Source: Rattus norvegicus
Lineage: Eukaryota; Chordata; Mammalia; Rodentia; Muridae
Direction: 5' to 3'
NCBI RefSeq assembly: GCF_036323735.1
Contig: NC_086034.1
Span: forward strand, 43,909,439-43,973,438
DNA: 64,000 nucleotides
Position numbers and translations under genes: made by a program. This document shows, piece by piece, positions 54,881 through 64,000 of the stretch. A model generated the notes under the pieces. That model had not been told where the DNA came from. It made no database searches and saw only the letters and a program-made list of their open reading frames with translations. Numbering within the stretch: position 1 is the first letter of the stretch; the number at the start of each line of letters is the position of its first letter.

Positions 54881-56790
54881 AAATTCACCAAAGGTAAAAG
54901 ACCCTCTACCCTTTTTCCTGAAGCCTCTCTCACAGTTCCCCGAGTCACGTTTTTGCCTGTGTTCCAATAAATGGCAAACTAGCTCCAAGTGGAAGAAACT
55001 ATAATGAGCTATAACTGTCAGTTCACAAATGAAAACTCCAGTGGGAATAAATATCTTTCTTTTTTTTTTAACTATACCAAGTTTCCAATTGTTTTTTTTA
55101 GAAAAGTGAATCAGGAGCTGTAGAGTGAAGTGTGTAGAGTGTGTGGCTCAGCTATTGAATCTTGTACTGGAGGGCTTTTGAGGATCCTGCTTGCGATTTA
55201 TTAATAAAAACACAACATGGAGATAAGTGTAAAATCTAGGGCAATTGGTCTGTTTTCTGGTGCAGTCTATCAACTAGTCCCCCACTCTCAATCCAACTTC
55301 TCTGCACGGGTCTTTCCATGTGGCTCTGTCTCTGCTCTACCTCTGTGTCCTGTGTTCTTTCTCCTTCCATCTCTCTGCCTTTCTCTTCCTCTCTCCTCCA
55401 CATCTTCAGCCAGCATCTCTCTATTCCTCCAGTGCCACATGTCTTTCTCATAAAAAAAAATAAAGCTGTTAGTGTAGTGGGAGGAATTCTCCCCCCACCA
55501 AGGCTGCTTGCCTTGCTTTTTAGGCAGGTAAGCTAGCTACAAACATTTACATGTTCTGGCACCTCTAGGGTAGCAATTAATAATAGAGAAAGAAAGGGCA
55601 CATCTTCATACAGGTGATATATGTGAGGGTAGATTACCCCAACATTGGACTCTGATTCCCTGAGGTTAAATATTGATTTGTGTTGGTTGTAGGTGCTGCC
55701 ATAAAGAGAGAAGCTCACCAACATCCTAAACCTCACAGTCTCTCTGGGAAGACTGACACCCAGCTAGCTCACTTCAGTTAACTTTATTCAAACATCACAC
55801 AAGGTTAATTGGGGCTGGGAAAGGTTCCAGCTACCAAAGTTATCTTGCCCTTTCCTCCCATGAGAGCAAACAACACACACAAATTTCAATCCCTTTTGAC
55901 CATGGCCAACCATAATCAAAAGTAAGAACTTCGGGTTTACCAAAACTATCTTAGGACTAAGATCAGTGCAACTACAAGCTCTCACCTAGCATGAAGTGCA
56001 GACTTTGCAGAGAGAGTCTCATAATGACTTCTCAGCCTCTATTGATTTACCCAAACATAGCAAAGGCTTTGCTGAAACATTTCACTCAAATTCAGACTAA
56101 AAGGCTTTACCATACATTTTATTTAAAGCCAGACATAAAGGATTTACTGTACACATCACTGTATAAGGTAAGAAAACGTGTTTTGTAAGGGTCCAAAATT
56201 GATGAAGACCCCAGACTCAAATATGCAAAAACAAAGAGCACTTATTCTGCAAAAACACAGGACACAAGGGTCAACCATTCTTAGAAATGGTGACCCCAGA
56301 CAAAGGCACACAGGTCTTCCTATAGGGAACTGGAGAAACTCTCTAGAAGGATTAAGTAATCTAAAATTTCACTGGTGGATGCTAGGGGCTCACAGGTGAT
56401 CAGTGATCTGTATTTCTATGTCATGAACATTCAACCATCTGACGAAATAGGGCTGTCCAGTACAGATGGCCCATTCTGAGATAAGGTATTTCCCCATTTT
56501 TGTGGTTATCTCCAGGCTGTTCTTTGGGAGGGGGTTTTATGATTTTGTTCTGGATTTATGGTCTATTCCTAGAGTTGGTGTCTTATGATTTAGTTTCTCA
56601 GACTCATGATCTATTCCTGAAGCTGGTACCTTACAGATATTTTTAACATCAGGCCTGGTCCTTAAAATGGAGATAAATAGGGTTTATGTTTTACTTCCAG
56701 TTTATTAAGGTATGTGATCCTAAATGAGCCTTACAAACTAAAAAGTTTTTGTGGCCTAACACTGACATTTTGTTTGTGATTTGTGTCATG
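54881..56790 (+). other. Unassigned intergenic sequence
   Basis: A pyrimidine-rich segment at about 55310-55450 and perhaps LTR-like material at about 55240-56010. No family or gene can be assigned. Confidence 0.3.
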
Positions 56791-56809
56791 GTTTAAGAAG
56801 CAATTTTCA

Positions 56810-57518
56810 AGATACAATTCACAGACCACATGAAGCTGAAGAAGAAGGAAGACCAAAGTGTGGATGCTTCAGTCCTTCTAAGAAGGGGGAACAAAATACT
56901 CACAGGAACAAATAAGGGGACAAAGTGTGGAGCAGAGACTGAAGAAAAGGCTATCCAGAGACTGCCACACCTGGGGATCCATCCTACATATAGCCACCAA
57001 ACCCAGACAATATTGTGGATGCCAAGAAGTGCATGCTGACAGAAGCCTGATATAACTGTCTTTTGAGAGGCACTGTCAGAGCATGACAAATACAGAGTTA
57101 GAGAAAGGACTGAAGGAACTGAAGGGGTTTGTAACCCCATAAGAACAACAACAGTATCAATCGACCAAACCCCCCAGAGTTCCCAGGGGTACCATCCCAT
57201 CCCAAGAGTACAAAGGGATAGACCTCTGGCTCCAGCTGCATATGTAGCAAAGGATGGCCTTGTCAGGGTGGAGGGGAGGCCCTTGGTCTTATGAAGACTA
57301 GATGCCCCAGTGCAGGGGAATGTCAGGGCAGGGAGGTGGGAGGGAGTGGATGAGTGGGTGGGAAAGCACCCTCATAGAAGCAGGGGAACTAGCCAGTTTC
57401 TGGAGGGGGAAACTCGGCAAGGGGATAATATTTGAGACATATATAAAAATATATGATTAATAAATAAAAAGAAAAATTTTAACTAAAGAAGACAAACACA
57501 TTTTAAAATAACTTAAAA
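56810..57518 (+). mobile_element. Old L1 3' end, sense
   Basis: Diverged sense L1 3' UTR (GATACAATTCACAGACCACA ... GGTTTGTAACCCCATAAGAAC ... AATAAATAAAAAG tail). A perfect 15-bp duplication AAGAAGCAATTTTCA flanks it (56795-56809 and 57519-57533), unusually well kept for such a diverged insert. Confidence 0.88.
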
Positions 57519-57548
57519 AAGAAGCAATTTTCACATTCAGGCCTTGAT

Positions 57549-57963
57549 TGTCTTAGTTGGGGGTTTCTGTTGCCATGTTAAAACTCCATGATCAAAAGCA
57601 TCTTGAGGAGAAAAGTGCATATATTAATTTACAGTTCCATATCACACTTTATTAGTAATGAAAGTCAGGGGAGAAACAAAACATTACAGGAGCCCGGAGA
57701 CGGGAGCTGATGCAGAGCTCATAGAGGAGTGGTGCTTACTGACTTGTTCTTCAGGGCTTGCTTAGCCTGTTTTATTACAGCACCTGGGACCACCAGCCTA
57801 GGGGATGGCACTGCCCACAATGATCTTGGACCTCCTACATCAATCATCACTACAATCACACAAAGTTGCCCACAGACCAGTTTGGGGGATTCTTTTCTCA
57901 ATTAAGTTTCCCTCTTCACAATGATTTTAGCTTGTGTTGTTGACATAAAATTAGCTAAGCACA
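57549..57963 (+). repeat. LTR-like dispersed repeat, copy 2
   Basis: Starts TGTCTTAGTTGGGGGTTTCT and ends GTTGACATAAAATTAGCTAAGCACA, with the same internal order as the copy at 39129-39527 (GGAGCTGATGCAGAGCTCAT, CCACCAGCCTAGGGGATGGC). More diverged than copy 1. Confidence 0.65.
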
Positions 57964-59160
57964 GTGAGCCAGGAAGGTGCAGAAGGGCCCTATTGGGTCA
58001 TGTGTCCTCTGGTGTTGCCATAGAGGTGGGTAGATGGAGACTATACAATGGCTGTTACTCTGCAAATGCTGCAAGTGGAACACATCACTTATATTCATAC
58101 ATTTCAAATAGTTTCAGCCAACATGTAAGAAAATCTAAGTTAATGAGAGGAGCCTGGGCAGTACTTCACCAGTATGAGGGCACATCAAGGCCATTGACAT
58201 TGTGTATGTTTTTGGAAAGGAAATTGGATCCTCATCTGTAAGCAGAATTTATGGTGATGAAAGAATATTGGATTTTCTGTAGATTGTCCATGAAAATTCA
58301 ACCACAGATTCAACTTGGGGGATGCTAGGTGGGAAAGGGTTTGAAGACATTATGTCAATACTTTTATTTCTTTGTTTCCCCACTTAATTCTTGTTGGGTT
58401 ACTTCAAAATTCTGACATTACCAAACTGGATGATTGAAGATGTTAAATTAGAGAAGTTTCTTGCCAGTAGGATGACAAGACTTTAATTTGTCATTAATTG
58501 AATTAAATTGTCATTTAACTTGCTGTCATTAAGCAGCAGTAGGTACTCTGTAGCCCACATGCACTTGTAAAAGTTCCTCACAATTTCTTATCAGGAAAGG
58601 TAATAACTGAGAAGTGAAGAGAAGAAATAAGATGAAAGTCCTCATAAACTCCTGGCATTAGATATTTCTATCTTATCAGCATCTACTGCTATATAATAGA
58701 ACTGTTTTTATACTTACTTGTTAAATCATATAAAATGCATTTCTTTTATACACTCTTATGGAGCAGCATGTGGGCTGGGCTCAACTTATTCGGTTGTTGA
58801 CCCTGCTTAACGTCACCAATATGGCTTTAGGTCTTTGTATACTACATTGGGGTATCATGACCTAAGATGGCCGCATGTAGTTGTTTTAGTGAGAATGCCT
58901 CTCATAGGTTCATGCACTTGAATATTTGGCTCCCAGTGTGTGCCTGTTTAGGTTTAGAGAGCTATAGCCTTACTGAAGCGTGCGTGTATACCACTGGATG
59001 TGGGCTTTGAGGTTTCAAAGTCTATGGTCATTCTCAATGCTCTATCTCTATTTTGCAATTGTGGTTCAAGACATGAACTCTCAGTTTATTGCTACAACTG
59101 CCATGTTGTCTGTCTGATATCATGCTGCCCTTCTCTGATAGTGATGGACTCTTATCCTGA
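57964..59160 (+). other. Unassigned intergenic sequence
   Basis: No gene or known repeat recognised with confidence. Confidence 0.35.
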
Positions 59161-59166
59161 AAGAAC

Positions 59167-59361
59167 AGAGGTTCTCAACTTATGGGTCATGACCCCTTTG
59201 GCAAACCTCTATCTCCAAAAATATTTACATTCTGATTCATAACAGTAGCAGAATTACCATTATGGAGTAGCAACAAAAATAATTTTGGGGTGGGGAAGGA
59301 TCACCACAACATGAAGGACTGTACTACAGGATCACAGCATAAAGAAGGTTAAGAACCATTG
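59167..59361 (-). mobile_element. URR1-like hAT DNA transposon, antisense
   Basis: A non-autonomous hAT-Charlie type element (rodent URR1). Terminal inverted repeats are CAGAGGTTCTCAAC at the left and GGTTAAGAACCATTG at the right. The CATGACCCCTTTGG and ATGGAGTAGCAACAAAAATA segments are diagnostic. No clear 8-bp duplication remains. Confidence 0.75.
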
Positions 59362-59791
59362 CTTTAGGACCATAAACCCAAGTAAGCCCTTTATCTATTA
59401 GTTACATTGGTTGTAATCATGGAATTATATAGAAACAATAGAAAATTAATGAATACATCTTACTCATTTGGTTGTTTCTTGGTATTAGCTGTTACAAAGC
59501 CAACTTTCTCACCTACCAGTAGTCTAACCTATGCTTCCTCCCTCTTTAGTCTTAAGTCTTTCACATGAAAACAGAAACTGAAGTTTGCAATGTTATTTCT
59601 TCGTTGTGACAAGAAACAAGACCTATCCAGCCATGAGTCACAGAAACAGAGAGACAGTAACACAGCAAAGATGTGTGCTGTGAGAAGAGGAATTCTTCTG
59701 ACAGTTTCAACAACTACACAGTCCCCCTTGCCTGTCTAAAGCAAGTAGAATTTTATTTTCTCTAGGTAATTTACCCAGGAAGGATTTACAA

Positions 59792-59965
59792 CAGTGGTTC
59801 TCAACCTTCTTAATGCTGTGACCCTTTGATATAATTCCTTATGTTGTAATCTTTGAATCACAACATTATTTTTGTTGCTACTTCATAACTAATTTTGTTA
59901 CTTTTATTAATAATACTGTACATATCTGTGTTCTCAGATGGTCTTAGGCAATCCCTGTGAAAGGA
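59792..59965 (+). mobile_element. URR1-like hAT DNA transposon, sense, partial
   Basis: Begins CAGTGGTTCTCAACCTTCTT and contains TTTTTGTTGCTACTTCATAAC, in the opposite orientation to the copy 430 bases to its left. The right end is degraded. Confidence 0.75.
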
Positions 59966-60930
59966 CTTTACAAGTAATTTTAGGGCTCAAATACATTTTA
60001 AAACAGTTTTGACCATATAAATAAATTTTTTTTCACTGTGGAAAAAAATTGTTTTGACCTATGGAAACCATACATTGTGAGTGAAAATGGGACAAACTAC
60101 ATGCTCATGTATGCAAAAAGTCTACCATAAACAGAAATAATTTACTTTTTGTTATCTCAAGCTTCTCCTTCCCATGTGAAATTTGGCCAAACACAGCCAA
60201 TTCAGTAATCTTTCACTTTCTTTGGGGGTTGGGGGATGGAAACTGTTCAGATAACTTAGTTAATCCAAACCTTTTCACTTTCAGTCCAGTTTTTCCAGGG
60301 AGGACGTCTAACTCTGAGAAGTCGGTAGTTCTAGGGTACTTCTAGGGAATCTACTCTCCATGTGTGTTTATCAGCCAGCATCTGTCCCCTGCAAGCTTTG
60401 AGTGTGTCAGGAAAGCAAGTGTTATAGAGATGCCATGGGGCCAGAATGTGCTCATTTCAAAAGGATCTTCACATCAAAGAAGGTTCATAATATAAGGCAG
60501 AAGACATAGACTTGCAGACACCATGTGACTACTCTGCTTCCTCTGCCTAAAACACGGTCAGTGCCCCTTACCTATAAAACTACATTTCCATGAACAGTTA
60601 ACTTAAAAACATTTACTGTTTCAATAAATAACTAAAGCTTTCAGTGTGGTTCTAGTTATGTCCATCTTTAGGACCCTGTCAGACCTGTAGTCACCCAAAT
60701 AATTTTCCGTTGTCTTTTCTGATGTGAGTTTTCTATAGTGGGACTATGTTACAGTCATATGTCTCTTATCAACCAAAGAAACCTATACATCATTTTCCTC
60801 TTAGGGAATGCTAATGTGACTCTTCTAACCTCCTTCTAGTAGGGGTGCATGTAACTGTATATGGAAAGAAAGCCCTCTTCATTCTAGTGTGAAACAAGAG
60901 AAAGGGGACATGGAATGAATTCATCTACTT
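59966..60930 (+). other. Unassigned intergenic sequence
   Basis: No gene or known repeat recognised. Confidence 0.35.
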
Positions 60931-60934
60931 TCTT

Positions 60935-61008
60935 TTTTTTTTTCTTTCTTTTTTTCAGAGCTGGGGACCGAACCCAGGGCCTTGTGCTTGCTAGGCAAGC
61001 ACTCTACC
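60935..61008 (-). repeat. 5'-truncated ID element, antisense
   Basis: The plus strand shows a T-rich tail, then CAGAGCTGGGGACCGAACCC ... CTAGGCAAGCACTCTACCAC, the reverse complement of an ID element that lacks its first 20 or so bases. ACTTTCTT at 60927-60934 and 61009-61016 flanks it. Loss of the A box end suggests it is not transcribed on its own. Confidence 0.88.
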
Positions 61009-61515
61009 ACTTTCTTGATCATTGGCCCTATCTCAAATACTGAAGCCAAGGAATTCATTTATCAAGGGAGACCCAGTCAATTATAGTGCAGACACTCAGG
61101 AGTTAGAGAGCCCTGGCACATATTCTTCTGAGACAGTTAGTGTGAAACTCTCTCTTACTGTATGAACTAAGTTCCAGAATGTAACTCAAGCCTTCATCAC
61201 TGAGGCAGAGTCCATTTTCTTCAGTGTGTTATTGCTAGATCCTGACAGTTTTTGAACTAGGAGAAGACTACTAACATAAGAAAGCTCTGAAGACATCCCT
61301 TCAGAAACTTCTCTTGAGAAGGTATTCAAAGAGCCCTTACAGGTGTTTAGCCTCCCAGGTCTGTCTATGTGAGGCCAGGACTAACTTTCAGGCCTTCTTT
61401 TAGTCTACCATGAAACTTATTATGTGAAAATATATTTGAGATATCTCTATAAAGGAGCAGAGATTATCTTTCTTTTCTGAATTGATCATTACAATAGGAA
61501 GTACATGAGTCATCT

Positions 61516-61521
61516 TTATTT
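61516..61521 (-). terminator. Asb5: Candidate Asb5 poly(A) signal
   Basis: The reverse strand reads AATAAA (TTTATT on the plus strand). It is about 465 bases after the Asb5 stop, a plausible 3' UTR length, but other sites further on cannot be excluded. Confidence 0.4.
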
Positions 61522-61982
61522 CAAAAAGCATATTAGTTGCTCTAATTTTATGTCAATATTAAAAACACAGAGGTAATCAATAACTAGCTAAAATTACAGT
61601 TAACCCATTACTTGAGACTACAGATCATTCAAAAAGTAACACAGGATGAAATTTATAATTCGACTAAATGTTTAGCAAAACTATGCAATTTTGTTTCCCA
61701 CACTATAATAAAAAAACATAAAATGGATAAATTTTAATCTTTCCTTTAAATCAAGAAGATACACCAAGAATGCTAAGATGGTATAGATATTTTAAACATA
61801 ATCCAAAGACCATAAAAATTGATAAACACTACCCATGAATATTCTTCAGATGAAAATCCACTGAGATTTTATGGCTGTCCTGGGTGAACTTATACATACC
61901 ATCACCCTTATCATTCTATATTTTAAAAAGAAAATGAAATAGAAAATTTTGAATCCTCAAGAAAGTGAAACCATTTTCTGTG

Positions 61983-62110
61983 TTATCGATACTGTAAGAA
62001 ATTCTGAAGCAATGTTGGTAACTGCATCTGGGGGATAAGATGCAACCTTTGTCTTCCTATGTAGTTGCGGATGCAGAGTCGGCAGAGTTGGCAAAGAGAG
62101 CTTGGAGTAG
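61983..62110 (-). CDS. Asb5: Asb5 last coding exon (SOCS box) and stop
   Basis: C-terminal exon of ASB5, an ankyrin-repeat SOCS-box protein that recruits Elongin B/C and Cullin-5 for ubiquitylation. The acceptor is TTTTTGTAG (62112-62111). With G from the previous exon it reads ATPSSLCQLCRLCIRNYIGR, the BC-box-like helix, then Gln-Arg-Leu-His-Leu-Ile-Pro-Gln-Met-Gln-Leu-Pro (Cullin box region) and ends ...Leu-Gln-Asn-Phe-Leu-Gln-Tyr-Arg, TAA at 61985-61983. This is essentially the known ASB5 C-terminus. A different frame gives a spurious 62-codon ORF over the same bases. Confidence 0.93.
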
Positions 62111-62297
62111 CTACAAAAAGACAGGAACACATTTATTAAAGACAAAGCTAGTGCTTACACATGGTAAGATATAGTAACTAAAAGCATAAAAACTAATTTG
62201 GCTTATGACAAATGTCTTTTTTATCTTGAGATATATTTCATGAGATCTCATGACCTAGAAATGTCCCATACATGTTTTTGAAAGCATTAAAGTTCAT

Positions 62298-62505
62298 AGT
62301 ACTGGAGCAGTGGCTCTGCAGTTAAGAGCACTCACTGCTCCTACAGAGGACTTGGGTTTAGTTCCCAGCACCCATGTGATAGCTGACATCCTTAACTCCA
62401 ACTCTAGGGGATCTGGAGCCCTCTTCAGCTTCTGTAGGGAACAGGCATTCAATGTACTTACATGTGTACAGGCAAAACACACAACATACAAATAAGTAAT
62501 AATAG
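62298..62505 (+). repeat. B3-type SINE, sense
   Basis: GGAGCAGTGGCTCTGCAGTTAAGAGCACTCACTGCTCCTA (A box region), GGTTTAGTTCCCAGCACCCA (B box region), and AACTCCAACTCTAGGGGATC. It ends in AATAAGTAATAATAG. It is antisense to Asb5, in its last intron. Confidence 0.85.
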
Positions 62506-62742
62506 ACATAGTTATCTTAGCACTGTCAAACTATTGTTTCACTGAAATTCTCATAATGAATTCCGATCTTCAGTGGAGATATAATTCAAAAGAATAAAGA
62601 TACATACCAAAAGGCAAAATTTTAAATTACAATTATATTAGTTCAGAGGTTTACAAATTTTGTATAAGAGAAAAGAGTCTTAAAGGTAAAAATATTTCCT
62701 ACAGAACATGCACCATGCCTTATGAAATGGGGCATGGACAGG

Positions 62743-63075
62743 TTGGGGATGGAGCACAGTTTGGTAGACTGATTGCTAGAGTACATGGATATCTAGTTTG
62801 AGCCACAGCACTACATAAACCAGGCATGGTGGCACATGTCTATAACTCTAGCCCTGGAGTGGCAGAGGCAGAGGGTTAGCATTTAGTAAGTTCCAGGCCA
62901 GCCTGAGATACAGGAAACTCTTGTTTCCCACTTCCTCCAAAAATAGCATCAAGGGGAGGGAGTGGTTGGGGAGGTATTAAGGTGCCTGTAAATGTGGCTC
63001 ATTGGTAGAGAACTGCCCTAGCATGAGTTGTTGTGCTGTGTGCTAGACCTAGGGCTCAATTATCCAGTATTCACA
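62743..63075 (+). repeat. B4/ID-B1 composite SINEs, sense
   Basis: A tRNA-like head (GGGATGGAGCACAGTTTGGT), a B1-like part (AACCAGGCATGGTGGCACAT ... AGTTCCAGGCCAGCCTGAGA) to about 62945, then a second tRNA-like unit (TGTGGCTCATTGGTAGAGAA) to about 63075. Diverged. Confidence 0.65.
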
Positions 63076-63375
63076 TATTTTTTTTAAAATAGTGCATGTA
63101 AGTAAATATTATATCAGAAAACTACACATTATACATTGTTAGAACAAATCCAATGTATTTTACTAAAGGAATATAAATATTTAGATACAATAAAAATCAC
63201 AAAATCATATTTTCCTTACACAGGACCTAAGTTGAGTTTTTTTCTTTCTCTATAATAAGTAATTGGGATTTCATGCCATTGTTAACTCATGCAGTAACAA
63301 AGCATCTTTCACTCTCATCTACTTTGGGAAAGTGTATTTTTTTCATTCCTAAGCCTTCCCATATTTTTTCTCTAC

Positions 63376-63567
63376 CTTCATGTTGAAGAAGTATTCTTTC
63401 TACAGCACTGTTAGATGTCACCAGGTCGACAGGCCGCAAAAGTTCTGTGTTCTTGGCATTGATGTCCGCTCCAAATTCTATCAATAAGTTCACAATTTCG
63501 GTACTGGGCTGTTGAGCAGCAGCATGCAAGGGAGTGTCCCAGTACTTGCCCTTGTGTACATCAGCAC
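63376..63567 (-). CDS. Asb5: Asb5 coding exon with ankyrin repeats (next to last)
   Basis: The exon follows TTTACATACAG (AG 63569-63568) and ends before GTAGAG (63375-63370). It reads ADVHKGKYWDTPLHAAAQQP, Ser-Thr-Glu-Ile-Val-Asn-Leu-Leu-Ile-Glu-Phe-Gly-Ala-Asp-Ile-Asn-Ala-Lys-Asn and ends ...Val-Glu-Arg-Ile-Leu-Leu-Gln-His-Glu. The Thr-Pro-Leu-His-Ala-Ala-Ala and Leu-Leu-Ile-Glu-Phe-Gly-Ala-Asp signatures are ankyrin repeat. The 192 bases begin at phase 1 (G carried in for Gly) and carry G into the last exon. ASB5 is usually about 330 residues; only the final 106 or so are in the window and the gene continues past 64000. Confidence 0.93.
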
Positions 63568-63849
63568 CTGTATGTAAATAGGGAGGTATGAGGAAAAGGC
63601 TATCATTACACAAGGAGCTATCTCTGTAGGGAAAAGAAGGAAGACAACACAGGGAGAAGCACATAAAGGACCTTTATTGACAATGAGCACTTTCTTAATA
63701 ATATAGGTCTCATAAATATTGCATATATAAATTGTTAAACTTGGTACATCTGGAGATGCAGTGTGTACATTAGTGATATTATTTTCAAACAATTTTCTGC
63801 ATAGTTTTTCTGACAGAAGAAAAGAGATTCAAGTTTTGGAAAAGATTCT

Positions 63850-64000
63850 TATTTATTTATCATTACTGTTTGTGTGTGTGCTTGAGCTGTGTATGCAGGT
63901 GTGTTGGCCACAGTGTGGATGTTTTGGCCATGGGACAACTTCTCCCTCCATCTTCACATGGTTTCCAGGGATAAAACTCAGATCACAATGCTTGCAGGGC
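63850..64000 (-). repeat. B3-type SINE, antisense, cut by the window edge
   Basis: TTTATTTATC...CTGTGTATGCAGGTGTGTTGG... TTTCCAGGGATAAAACTCAGATC...CTTGCAGGGC on the plus strand is the reverse complement of a B3 body and tRNA-like head. It lies in an Asb5 intron. Confidence 0.65.

Larger units (their letters stand above)
62111..63375 (-). other. Asb5: Last Asb5 intron
   Basis: 1.26-kb intron holding a B3 SINE and a B4-like composite; the rest is AT-rich. Confidence 0.8.

Noticed and set aside
57921..58241. 106-codon plus-strand frame
   Set aside because: Begins inside an LTR-like repeat; no recognisable domain or splice sites.

Overview
The window is rodent nuclear DNA and almost certainly rat. 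It holds BC1/ID-type SINEs with long A tails, rat-type LINE-1 (L1) elements whose 5' UTR repeats with a roughly 606-bp monomer, B1/B3/B4-type SINEs, and an IAP-like class II endogenous retrovirus. Spliced exons of three genes read clearly by homology: the last four exons of Wdr17 (+), all six coding exons of Spata4 (-) and the last two exons of Asb5 (-). This order and these orientations match the WDR17-SPATA4-ASB5 block on human 4q34, so it is conserved mammalian synteny. All splice sites called are GT/AG and all exon phases agree.

Layout. 1-3658: 5' half of an antisense L1 in a Wdr17 intron; its ORF1 is intact and its ORF2 is open to the window edge. 4218-14571: Wdr17 terminal exons at 4218-4319, 9764-9862, 12298-12481 and 14452-14571. 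The introns contain B1/B3 SINEs, a nested L1-in-L1 with a probable 3' transduction (6347-9058), and an internally deleted old L1 (about 9955-12150). 14760-37450: the gap between the convergent genes Wdr17 and Spata4, filled largely by retroelements. The largest is a full-length L1 (21914-33985) split by a 5.4-kb provirus (26577-32001). 37529-46765: Spata4, with an RFX-type X-box just upstream of its start codon. 46900-61500: gap with one sense ID and one antisense ID, another sense ID, an L1 3' end, two copies of an LTR-like repeat, two URR1-like DNA transposons and much unassigned old sequence. 61983-63567: Asb5 3' end (ankyrin repeat and SOCS box); the gene continues beyond 64000.

L1-derived DNA, including the provirus inside it, covers roughly 40% of the window. 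The three host genes do not form a pathway: Wdr17 is a WD-repeat protein, Spata4 a testis-expressed protein with a calponin-homology-like domain, and Asb5 a substrate adaptor of Cullin-5 ubiquitin ligases. I found no CRISPR, operon or other prokaryote-like system and no convincing new protein-coding gene. The most interesting material is the intact-looking L1, the datable nested insertions, the CTCF-like motif in the LTR, the X-box at Spata4, and a hairpin-capable (CT)(CA)(GA) tract beside a Spata4 splice donor.
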